Positions 1 to 6,161 of a stretch of DNA of 17,105 nt are shown here, piece by piece (positions within the stretch are counted from its first letter, which is position 1; each line of letters opens with the position of its first letter). The translations under genes were made by a program, and so were the position numbers. The stretch is taken from positions 1 through 17,105 of the forward strand of contig JALSTF010000076.1 in the NCBI GenBank assembly GCA_026983895.1. Reading direction: 5' to 3'. The DNA is from Sulfurovum sp. GTDB taxonomy: Bacteria > Campylobacterota > Campylobacteria > Campylobacterales > Sulfurovaceae. The notes under the pieces were generated by a model that worked only from the letters and a program-made list of their open reading frames with translations, was not told the DNA's origin and did no database searches.

Positions 1-1
1 A

Positions 2-478
2 GCGGTTTACTTTACCGGTGACGGTGCAATGATGGATGAGGACGGGTACATCACCATTACCGGACGTACCGATGACGTCATCAACGTTTCCGGACACCGT
101 ATGGGTACGGCAGAAGTTGAAGCTGCGGTCAAGAAACATGACAATGTCGCCGCTGTCGCCGTGGTCGGAAAACCGCATGACATCAAGGGAGAAGGGATCT
201 TTGCCTATGTGGTCCTTAAAGATCCGCACAGTGTGGCAGATGAATTGGAAGTGATGAAAGAGATCAATACCCTCATCAAAGCGGAGATCGGCGCCATTGC
301 ACTCTGTGATGACATGGCTTTCGTTCCGGACCTTCCCAAAACAAGATCGGGCAAGATCATGAGAAGGATCCTGCGAAGCCTTGTCAAAGGCGAAGAGATC
401 ACGCAGGATACGTCAACGCTTGAAGATCCGAGTATCGTTGGTATTATTGAGAATATCCTGAAAAAAGAGTGTGAATAA
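2..478 (+). CDS. acs: Acetyl-CoA synthetase, C-terminal part (5' end outside window)
   Basis: This is the C-terminal end of AMP-forming acetyl-CoA synthetase, which activates acetate to acetyl-CoA through acetyl-AMP. The frame is open from base 2, so the gene enters from the left and the ATGs near base 29 are internal. Visible family motifs are Y-F-T-G-D-G, the hinge stretch I-T-G-R-T-D-D-V-I-N-V-S-G-H-R, and near the end P-K-T-R-S-G-K-I-M-R-R, whose S-G-K lysine is the catalytic residue that Pat-type enzymes acetylate in other bacteria. The piece is 158 codons long and matches the mobile C-terminal domain. The stop codon lies inside the stem of a terminator hairpin, so the gene is probably the last of its transcript. 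The assignment is firm; only the missing N-terminus is unknown. Confidence 0.95.
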   Translation, partial: AVYFTGDGAMMDEDGYITITGRTDDVINVSGHRMGTAEVEAAVKKHDNVAAVAVVGKPHDIKGEGIFAYVVLKDPHSVADELEVMKEINTLIKAEIGAIALCDDMAFVPDLPKTRSGKIMRRILRSLVKGEEITQDTSTLEDPSIVGIIENILKKECE

Positions 479-489
479 CACGCTTTTTT
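461..489. terminator. Bidirectional rho-independent terminator after acs
   Basis: The stem is AAAAAAG-A-GTGT pairing with ACAC-G-CTTTTTT around a 5-base loop, with one A/G mismatch. It ends in T6 on the plus strand and, because of the A6, also in T6 on the minus strand. It overlaps the acs stop codon and lies about 30 bases past the stop of the convergent glycosylase gene, so it can serve both. A second, weaker hairpin (CTGCC/GGCAG, 497-511) sits between them. Confidence 0.6.
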
Positions 490-516
490 CAGTATGCTGC
501 CTTTTAGGCAGTACTT

Positions 517-1185
517 CTACCACTTCCCCATCAACTCTTTCACTTTCAACAGATCCACCATCACTTCTTTTTTCGCACTTGGATTTCTAAGCAGATAGCT
601 TGGATGGTAGGTGGGAAGGAGCGTGGCTTTTCCATAGGTGTGGATGGTGCCGCGTATTTTGGTGATGCCCGTATCGTCTCCGGTAAGGTAATGGTAGGCG
701 GTGGCACCGAGTGTGAGGATGAGTCTGGGCTGTATGAGGGCTATCTGCTTGAGCAGGTAGGACTGGCAGGTGTGTGCTTCCGTAGGAGTAGGGACACGAT
801 TGTTCGGCGGGCGGCATTTGACGATATTGGTGATATAGACATCGTTTCTTGACAGACCCAGAACATTCTGAAGCATTTTGGTGAGTACTTCCCCCGAACG
901 CCCAACGAAGGGTTTCCCGCTGCTGTCTTCCGTCGCACCGGGACCTTCGCCGATGATGAGAATGTCGGCATGGGGATTGCCTTCTCCAAAGACCACTTTC
1001 TTCCGGCTTTTGCTCAGTTCGCAGAGGTGGCAGGCCAGAGCCTGCTTTTGCAACGATTCAAGCGTATCCGGCAGAGCAAGATCCACTTTCTCCTCTTGAA
1101 AAGGAGTGATGTCGGTATAGCGGTAGCCCAGCTGTTTGAGCTGGTAAAGCTGTTTTAAAAGGAGGGCATTCTTGAGATTTTTCAT
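517..1185 (-). CDS. udg: Family 4 (Fe-S) uracil-DNA glycosylase
   Basis: A 222-residue family 4 uracil-DNA glycosylase, which removes uracil from DNA at the start of base excision repair. The four cluster ligands are C52-x2-C55, C124 and C140; the C-x2-C and C-x15-C spacing fits the thermophilic family 4 enzymes. Motif 1 is G-E-G-P-G-A-T-E-D (79-87; the family usually has Ala at the third position), followed by G-K-P-F-V-G-R-S-G. The second active-site motif is Y-H-P-S (193-196). About 45 residues precede the first cysteine, a longer N-terminus than in the minimal enzymes and of unknown role. The gene follows the VWA-like gene by 31 bases on the same strand and may be co-transcribed. Its start codon sits in a perfect inverted repeat (1183-1205). 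Confidence 0.9.
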   Translation of the reverse strand: MKNLKNALLLKQLYQLKQLGYRYTDITPFQEEKVDLALPDTLESLQKQALACHLCELSKSRKKVVFGEGNPHADILIIGEGPGATEDSSGKPFVGRSGEVLTKMLQNVLGLSRNDVYITNIVKCRPPNNRVPTPTEAHTCQSYLLKQIALIQPRLILTLGATAYHYLTGDDTGITKIRGTIHTYGKATLLPTYHPSYLLRNPSAKKEVMVDLLKVKELMGKW

Positions 1186-1205
1186 AGAGGTATTGTACCT
1201 CTATG
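1183..1205 (-). promoter_or_regulatory. Perfect 10-bp inverted repeat over the glycosylase start codon
   Basis: CATAGAGGTA and TACCTCTATG flank a 3-base centre (TTG on the plus strand). Read as minus-strand mRNA, the 5' arm carries the likely Shine-Dalgarno AGAGGU and the 3' arm ends in the AUG start codon, so the SD would pair with the CCUCU just before AUG. As RNA this would hide the ribosome site of the glycosylase; as DNA it could instead be an operator. No T-run follows, so it is not a standard terminator. Confidence 0.55.
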
Positions 1206-1216
1206 CGGCTTAATGC

Positions 1217-2026
1217 CTACTCGATATCTTCAAGAAGCATGGGTGTACCGATGGCTTGCAGTCTGGCATGGCTTGCAGCAAAATATGCTTCCCAGAAGGA
1301 GGTAAGCGCTTTAAGTGTTTTTGAATCTCTGTAACTTTTCTTTCCGACCATTCCCTCGCCGATAACATAGACTTTCGCACCGTCAAAGTCTGCGCTGTAT
1401 CCGCTCTTTTTCAGTTTTGCCATCTCTTTTTTCGTATCGATGTGTTTGAGTGATCCTTTGGCATAGAACGTGGTAATGGAGGAGTGTTCCATCATGTCCG
1501 AAACGATCAGGACGATCTTCTCTCTGGCTTTGGCAGGCTTGATGAGATGCTCCGCAATATCGTCGAGCGATTTGAGGATGTCCGAATGCGGCAGCTTTTT
1601 GTTCGCCCCTTTGAGTGTACGTACAAGGGCTTTGGTCGCTTTCTTTTTGGCATAGCGGTACTGTCCGTTCATGCAGGCCTGATACTTGCGCAGCTTTTTC
1701 TTGGCGATCTCATATTTGGCACTTTCCGGAAGCAGCGGTTCAAGTGTCCCGGCATAGGCGACATCGGTATATTTCCCATTAGCATTGGAAGAGAAAGAAG
1801 CGATGGTCACGGCATCGCCGTTCCTGATGAATTTCATCATATTCTTGTAGGTATAGATCATCAGGCTCTTGTCGAGCTGTGTGGTCTGGTCGACAAGAAT
1901 GAAGAGCTCTTTTTGTACGGCTGCATCAGGATTGTCTATCTTCAGGGCTTTGTAGCAGCTCGGTACATCGTTGCGTGCGGCAAGCAGGGCGGTCAGGGCA
2001 AGCAGGGTTAAAAGCAGTCGTTTCAT
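1217..2026 (-). CDS. Secreted VWA-like protein of unknown function
   Basis: A 269-residue protein with an N-terminal signal peptide (K-R then about 14 hydrophobic residues, likely cut near A-A-R around residue 17). The mature part resembles a von Willebrand A fold: a strand ending in F-I-L-V-D-Q-T-T-Q-L-D (42-52), a MIDAS-like start with D46 and T48-T49; a central strand I-V-L-I-V-S-D-M-M-E (171-180); and V-Y-V-I-G-E-G (219-225). The classical DxSxS is not intact, so metal binding is uncertain. There are two cysteines in the mature part (C24, C118). It overlaps the upstream membrane gene by one base (TAATG), with GAGGA before the overlap, which implies translational coupling and a shared job in the envelope. 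I do not recognise a named family. Confidence 0.75.
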   Translation of the reverse strand: MKRLLLTLLALTALLAARNDVPSCYKALKIDNPDAAVQKELFILVDQTTQLDKSLMIYTYKNMMKFIRNGDAVTIASFSSNANGKYTDVAYAGTLEPLLPESAKYEIAKKKLRKYQACMNGQYRYAKKKATKALVRTLKGANKKLPHSDILKSLDDIAEHLIKPAKAREKIVLIVSDMMEHSSITTFYAKGSLKHIDTKKEMAKLKKSGYSADFDGAKVYVIGEGMVGKKSYRDSKTLKALTSFWEAYFAASHARLQAIGTPMLLEDIE

Positions 2027-3378
2027 TATTTGTCCTCAAATGTCAGATACTGTCTGAAAGTCCGCTCTTTGTTGTTGCGAAGCAGGGCGGTCGTTTCGGC
2101 ATCGGTACCGGAGTTGTCGTTGATGTTGTTCATTTTGTGCTGAAGTTTCTGCAGCTGCTGCTGCGCCACTCTGGCAATATGCGTTTTGACCCTTTCGTAA
2201 TAGGAGAGAAACGCTTTTTTTGTCGGGAAACCTCTGAGGCATTCATACGCCTCTTTGGATTCTCTCCCGGCAAATCCCCAGTGCATTCCGAAGAAAATAC
2301 CCAGTATCTGGATGAAAACGAACATCAGGCCAAGGATGACGAAAGTGGCATCACCGCCTCTCTGATTCGTTTCGTCCTCGATGGCTGCTGTGCTTTTCGT
2401 CCCGGCTTTGGCATCGTGTTCAGCCTCCTCTCCAAAAAGAGAGGAGAGATCCTCCTTGGCATCTTTGGCGGCATCGTCCCCGAAGAGTGCGCCGATATCG
2501 TCATCGGAAGCCGTGTCGCTGCCGGCAAAAGGAGAAGCATCGTCGTTAAAGATGTTCATGGCCGTCTCGTGCGAACTCGCGATCTCCTGGGTAAGTACCT
2601 GGTGCCTGATGTACGTCGCACCAATGGCAACGGCAAAGATGAAAAGAAGTGTCAACATGGTTTTGGTATAGGTTGTTTTGACCCTGTCATTGACATCGAG
2701 ACGGTTGAGCATCCTGATATAGTTGGGAGAGCTGTTGTCGTCAAAGGTGTTGTCTATGGTGATGAGCTTCTCGTCAGGTTTGAGATCGCGCCAGTTGCTG
2801 CCGCCGGCATTGTCGTTTTTGTACCAGCGGCGTATCTTCTTGATAAGCGTATTTCTGTGCAGCTCCTGCCCGGTCATGTGTGTCAGCCATACCAGCAGGA
2901 TGGCGAGCATGGCAGCCACCCCGATGGCACCTTTCTGCTGTGTCGCTTCGGAAGCACCGGGAATGGTGAACCCGGCCAGCACATAGGCAAAACCGAAAGC
3001 TTCTACGATGACCAGAACAAAGATCATGATCCAGATGAAGGTCGGGGTCGGTTTGCGCCCGAGTTCACCGACAGCATGGAGGTACTCCTTGGCCTCATCG
3101 TATGACTCACCGTCCTTGTCCACCTTTTCGTAGAAGTTGTAGTAGTCGCGGCAAAGACGCTCTTCGGAATAGAACCATTTGTGCTTTTCGTCAAATCCTT
3201 CGATATCTTTGGCCAAAGTGGATATTTTTCCAATGAACGGAAAGTTATAGGTGAAGTTCAGCCACCAGAACTTCACACCCTGCCAATGTGTAATAATAAA
3301 AGCCAGAAGGATCGCTCCGAAGGCAAGCAGCAAAGTTTCCATCTGATGCATCATAATGAATGCGCCTATTTTTTCCAT
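2026..3378 (-). CDS. Inner-membrane protein with acidic tandem repeat, partner of the VWA-like protein
   Basis: A 450-residue integral membrane protein of unrecognised family. Hydrophobic segments lie near 14-31, 112-137, 150-168, 239-256 and 344-369. Between the last two is an acidic, low-complexity stretch (about 270-340) holding a 16-residue tandem repeat: L-F-G-D-D-A-A-K-D-A-K (298-308) and L-F-G-E-E-A-E-H-D-A-K (314-324). The C-terminal tail is rich in Gln and Asn and probably coiled. The start is supported by GAGGAAGA about 6 bases upstream and a -10-like TATAAT on the minus strand (3409-3414). Its stop overlaps the ATG of the secreted VWA-like gene, so the two are very likely made together. 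One possibility is a membrane platform for the VWA protein; the sequence does not show what it acts on. Confidence 0.75.
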   Translation of the reverse strand: MEKIGAFIMMHQMETLLLAFGAILLAFIITHWQGVKFWWLNFTYNFPFIGKISTLAKDIEGFDEKHKWFYSEERLCRDYYNFYEKVDKDGESYDEAKEYLHAVGELGRKPTPTFIWIMIFVLVIVEAFGFAYVLAGFTIPGASEATQQKGAIGVAAMLAILLVWLTHMTGQELHRNTLIKKIRRWYKNDNAGGSNWRDLKPDEKLITIDNTFDDNSSPNYIRMLNRLDVNDRVKTTYTKTMLTLLFIFAVAIGATYIRHQVLTQEIASSHETAMNIFNDDASPFAGSDTASDDDIGALFGDDAAKDAKEDLSSLFGEEAEHDAKAGTKSTAAIEDETNQRGGDATFVILGLMFVFIQILGIFFGMHWGFAGRESKEAYECLRGFPTKKAFLSYYERVKTHIARVAQQQLQKLQHKMNNINDNSGTDAETTALLRNNKERTFRQYLTFEDK

Positions 3379-3408
3379 ATTCTCTTCCTCAGTTGATAAT
3401 TGCTGATA

Positions 3409-3414
3409 ATTATA
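3409..3414 (-). promoter_or_regulatory. Predicted -10 of the membrane/VWA/udg cluster
   Basis: The minus strand reads TATAAT here, about 31 bases before the start codon at 3378. No clear -35 is visible, which is common for sigma-70 promoters in Campylobacterota. Two direct copies of TGATAATT (3394-3401 and 3404-3411, one helical turn apart) overlap the -10 and the start region and could be a repressor site. Confidence 0.4.
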
Positions 3415-3430
3415 TCTAAAAATATTTTGC

Positions 3431-3436
3431 TATAGT
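3431..3436 (+). promoter_or_regulatory. Predicted -10 for the small exported peptide (leaderless)
   Basis: TATAGT preceded by TTTTGC matches the T-rich, -35-poor Campylobacterota sigma-70 pattern. The expected transcription start, about 7 bases after the hexamer, falls on the ATG at 3443, and no Shine-Dalgarno sequence precedes that ATG. Confidence 0.4.
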
Positions 3437-3442
3437 TAGAAG

Positions 3443-3598
3443 ATGAAAAAACCTTTACTTGTTTTTATCTTTTTTGCCGTACTTCTGTTGTTGACACAAT
3501 ACGCTTACAGCCGATACTGTGCCTCCAGACCGGAAGGGTGCGAAAAAGTGGAACATACTACAGACGATACAGGCCCTCAGGAGGGAATAGACTGGTGA
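3443..3598 (+). CDS. Small exported or membrane-anchored peptide, 51 residues
   Basis: A 51-codon reading frame starting M-K-K-P and followed by about 15 hydrophobic residues, a textbook signal peptide or single membrane anchor, with a plausible cleavage site after A-Y-S (residues 21-23). The remainder is short, polar and acidic, with two cysteines (C26, C33) that could form a disulfide in the periplasm. It ends E-G-I-D-W and stops at TGA. A -10 box (TATAGT, 3431-3436) sits 6 bases before the ATG, so its message is probably leaderless. It is divergent from the membrane/VWA pair and 53 bases ahead of the coiled-coil gene. I do not recognise a family. The hydrophobic start, the exact promoter spacing and the lack of another gene here support it, but at this length it could still be chance. 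Confidence 0.5.
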   Translation: MKKPLLVFIFFAVLLLLTQYAYSRYCASRPEGCEKVEHTTDDTGPQEGIDW

Positions 3599-3620
3599 TG
3601 CCCACTTAAGTCTATTTCGG

Positions 3621-3626
3621 TAAAAT
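3621..3626 (+). promoter_or_regulatory. Possible -10 for the coiled-coil/OmpA/GGDEF operon
   Basis: TAAAAT lies 25 bases before the ATG at 3652, with GAGAAGGAAG as a strong Shine-Dalgarno in between. No convincing -35 is seen. Confidence 0.3.
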
Positions 3627-3651
3627 ACATTAATTTTGAGAAGGAAGTGTA

Positions 3652-4212
3652 ATGTCAGAAAAAAATATACATAATGTGAACAATGTGGACCAGATCAGGG
3701 ATCTTATTTTCGGTTCCCAGATCAAGGACTTTGAAGAGAAGTTCAACCAGATCAATAAAACGATAAAAACGATGGAAGATGCGCTGACCAAACAGCTTAG
3801 CGAATCGTATGAAAAACTGAGAAAAGAGACGGAACGTTCTTTGGAAGTTGTAGAAAAAAAGATCGACAATCTTGAACTTTCTACACAAAAAGAGCGCAGC
3901 AAACTCAAGGAACTTATCGATACGACGGATGAATCGGCACAGTCACAGCTGCGCAGCCAGAAAGATGAGTTCTCCACCAAACTGAAAGTACTCAAAGAGA
4001 ATGTTTCGGATGAGAACAAAAAGGTACTTGAGCAGGTCAAGACGATGAAAGCCGAGATAGAAGCTTCCCTGAACGAAGGTCTCAATACCCTCGGAAGCGA
4101 CAAGCTTTCAAGAGATACTATGGCGCAGATGCTTCTTGATGTGGCAATGAAAATACAGGGAACGGATGTCAATACCGTACTTGCCCAAGGTGTGAACACT
4201 GAAAAAAAGTGA
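3652..4212 (+). CDS. Cytoplasmic coiled-coil protein
   Basis: A 186-residue, highly charged protein with no signal peptide or membrane segment. From about residue 25 to 145 it is almost entirely Glu/Lys/Leu/Gln heptad-like sequence, so a long coiled coil is expected. The first 25 residues (with D-Q-I-R-D-L-I-F-G) and the last 35 look more globular. AGAAGGAAG ends 6 bases before the ATG. Its stop lies inside the next gene if that gene starts at CTG 4199, a 14-base overlap, which points to co-translation and a shared function with the OmpA-domain membrane protein. It may be a linker or adaptor on the cytoplasmic side of that protein; no named family is recognised. Confidence 0.8.
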   Translation: MSEKNIHNVNNVDQIRDLIFGSQIKDFEEKFNQINKTIKTMEDALTKQLSESYEKLRKETERSLEVVEKKIDNLELSTQKERSKLKELIDTTDESAQSQLRSQKDEFSTKLKVLKENVSDENKKVLEQVKTMKAEIEASLNEGLNTLGSDKLSRDTMAQMLLDVAMKIQGTDVNTVLAQGVNTEKK

Positions 4213-6118
4213 TTCACAGCTTGAAGAGCTCAAGAGACTCCTTCTTGAGCCTGAGCTTGAACAGCTAAAAAAACTCTCAGCAGCATTGGAGAGACTTGAT
4301 CTCCGCCTTGAGGACAAAGAAGAGATCGTCCGAAGGGTCACCCCTCTTTTGGATACGATATTGCTTCAAAATCTTGAAAGGAAAGAGAGCCAAACGGTAG
4401 AGATACTCGCAGAGCATCTTGCAGGGATCATCGAGGAGGCTTCCCGGACACGTTTGCCGCAGCTCAGTGATGCTCTGCAAAAGGTCATCGCCCCGGCTAT
4501 CTCAAAAGAGATCGCGAACAATCAGGACGTGATGATCGATGCCCTGTATCCTATTATGGGCGGAATGATCTCCAAGTATGTCACACAGGCGATCAAAGAG
4601 TTGATGGAGCATATCAACCGGAAAATAGAGCAGGGCTTCTCTGTAGAGCGTTTCAAACGCAAGATAAAGGCAAAACTCTCCGGTGTCAGCGAAACGGAAC
4701 TGCTGCTTGAAGAGAGCAGCGATGCGATCATTTCAGCGTTGTTCATTATCCATAAAGAAACAGGTCTGCTGATCTCTTCTGCCAGTTTGGAGGATCATGA
4801 AATCGATGATCCGTATATGGTCGCCTCCATGGCAAGTGCGATCAAAGATTTCATTACCGACTGGATCAACCAGCATCAGGAGAACAAGGAAGAGATACAG
4901 ATACTCAGTTACGGAAATGCGACACTGTATATCGAGAGTGCGGGTTCGGTCTATGTTATTGCCTTTCTTGACAGTGAACCTGACTATGAACTGCGTTCAG
5001 ATATCAATGCTTTCTTTGCCTCTGTGGTTAAAGAATATGCCAAATATTTTCAGCATTTTGACGGAGATGACAGTACCCCTGAAGTAAAGGAACTTTCCCA
5101 AAAACTCAAGGCGTACCTCCTTGCACAGAAAAATCTTGACGAACCATCCCCGGGAAAACAGAAAATCAACCCGGCAAAGGTCATACTGCTGCTTCTGGCA
5201 GCCATACTGCTCGGATACGGTGTCTATTGGGGATATAAAGAGTATATCCTTTACACACTTGAAAAGCAGATAGCCCAGGCGAGCGCCCAAGAGGTGAACC
5301 TTGAAGAACAGGAGGGAAAAGTCGTTATGGAAGGGTACGTAAAGAGTTTGACGCACGTACCCGCCATGATAGAGCTTGTCGAAAAGAGAACAGGCAAAAA
5401 GGTGGTGAATCATTTGCACTTCAGCGTCAGTACGATGGAGCAGCTGCTCAAGGCGCGTGACGCAGAAATACATGCTTATGATGAAAAACTCTCCGTCATG
5501 CAGAAGGACCTTGCCCAAATCTCAAAACCTGCTTTGCAAAAGATCGTTCTGCTGAAAAACAGGGTCGACCTGCTGAATGGAAAAATAGATGCTCTGAGAA
5601 AAAAAGAGCAGGAGATCCACCATGCGCTTCATATCAAAGAGGAGATCGCCGCCACACTTTTTGAGACATTCCGGGACAGTCCCTATTATCATCCCGATAC
5701 CCAATCCCTGGATTTTGCCCCTTTGCATCTTTTCCCGGCATCCAAGGCACGCTATCGGGAGCCGGCAATGCAAACACTCTCCCAGACTGTAAAAACATAT
5801 CTTGAAGTGCTTTCTCCCTACCGGGCGTACCTTGAAAAGATCGTGATCGAAGGGCACAGTGACAGCAGCGGAGAGAAAGAAAAAAATATGCGTATCACCC
5901 AGGAGCGGGCCGATGCGGTCAAAGCCTATCTGCTCAAGCAGCCGTATATGCAACAGCATGGTTTTGCCGATATTGTCGTAGCGGTGGGCAAAGGCAGCAG
6001 TGAAGCCATTTTTACAGACGGCAGGGAAGACAAGAATGCTTCAAGACGCGTCACTATCCATTTTGAACTGGATCCTGACACGATCTACGAAACGGTACAG
6101 AAAGCACTCCAGGAATAA
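4199..6118 (+). CDS. Inner-membrane protein with roadblock/longin-like cytoplasmic region and periplasmic OmpA domain
   Basis: A 639-residue protein if it starts at CTG 4199. In order it shows an N-terminal helical part opening with E-E-L-K-R-L-L-L-E-P-E-L (9-20), which I recall as the usual start of a widespread OmpA-linked family; an alpha/beta region (about 175-285) that resembles a roadblock/longin fold; one membrane helix (about 327-347); a short BON-like stretch; a coiled coil (about 415-480); and an OmpA-type peptidoglycan-binding domain (about 549-624) with G-H-S-D-S-S-G, R-I-T-Q-E-R-A-D-A-V and S-R-R-V. The start is odd: no ATG, GTG or TTG occurs in frame before TTG 4286, which would cut off the conserved opening and has no SD, whereas CTG 4199 has AAGGTG 6-8 bases upstream. 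It likely anchors a cytoplasmic complex to the cell wall. Confidence 0.8.
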   Translation: MKKSDSQLEELKRLLLEPELEQLKKLSAALERLDLRLEDKEEIVRRVTPLLDTILLQNLERKESQTVEILAEHLAGIIEEASRTRLPQLSDALQKVIAPAISKEIANNQDVMIDALYPIMGGMISKYVTQAIKELMEHINRKIEQGFSVERFKRKIKAKLSGVSETELLLEESSDAIISALFIIHKETGLLISSASLEDHEIDDPYMVASMASAIKDFITDWINQHQENKEEIQILSYGNATLYIESAGSVYVIAFLDSEPDYELRSDINAFFASVVKEYAKYFQHFDGDDSTPEVKELSQKLKAYLLAQKNLDEPSPGKQKINPAKVILLLLAAILLGYGVYWGYKEYILYTLEKQIAQASAQEVNLEEQEGKVVMEGYVKSLTHVPAMIELVEKRTGKKVVNHLHFSVSTMEQLLKARDAEIHAYDEKLSVMQKDLAQISKPALQKIVLLKNRVDLLNGKIDALRKKEQEIHHALHIKEEIAATLFETFRDSPYYHPDTQSLDFAPLHLFPASKARYREPAMQTLSQTVKTYLEVLSPYRAYLEKIVIEGHSDSSGEKEKNMRITQERADAVKAYLLKQPYMQQHGFADIVVAVGKGSSEAIFTDGREDKNASRRVTIHFELDPDTIYETVQKALQE

Positions 6119-6161
6119 TAAGCGGCATTCAGGTCGGCAGTTCAAGCACATAAGGAAAAAA

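Noticed and set aside
492..514. Hairpin CTGCC/GGCAG as terminator of the glycosylase gene
   Set aside because: Short stem without a T-run on either side; the 461-489 hairpin fits better.
700..720. TGGCAC followed by TGAGG as a sigma-54 promoter
   Set aside because: It lies inside the glycosylase coding region, the -12 element is wrong, and no gene starts after it.
1975..3105. Long plus-strand open frame (376 codons) opposite the VWA-like and membrane genes
   Set aside because: Antisense shadow: composition is not protein-like, there is no ribosome site, and the opposite strand has a coupled gene pair with signal peptide, membrane helices and good SDs.
4203..4209. A AAA AAG slippery heptamer just before the stop of the coiled-coil gene, as in dnaX-type -1 frameshifting
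   Set aside because: The -1 frame only adds 19 residues and ends at TAA 4266-4268; it does not enter the OmpA frame, which would need +1 (or loss of one A).
3630..4217. Minus-strand open frame of 195 codons opposite the coiled-coil gene
   Set aside because: Ser/Phe/Leu-rich product is the usual mirror of a Glu/Lys-rich coiled coil; no SD or promoter.
6000..6161. Upstream extension of the diguanylate cyclase into the OmpA gene
   Set aside because: The added residues are the out-of-frame reading of the OmpA domain; ATG 6162 has a proper SD and begins the domain shared with the kinase at 15819.
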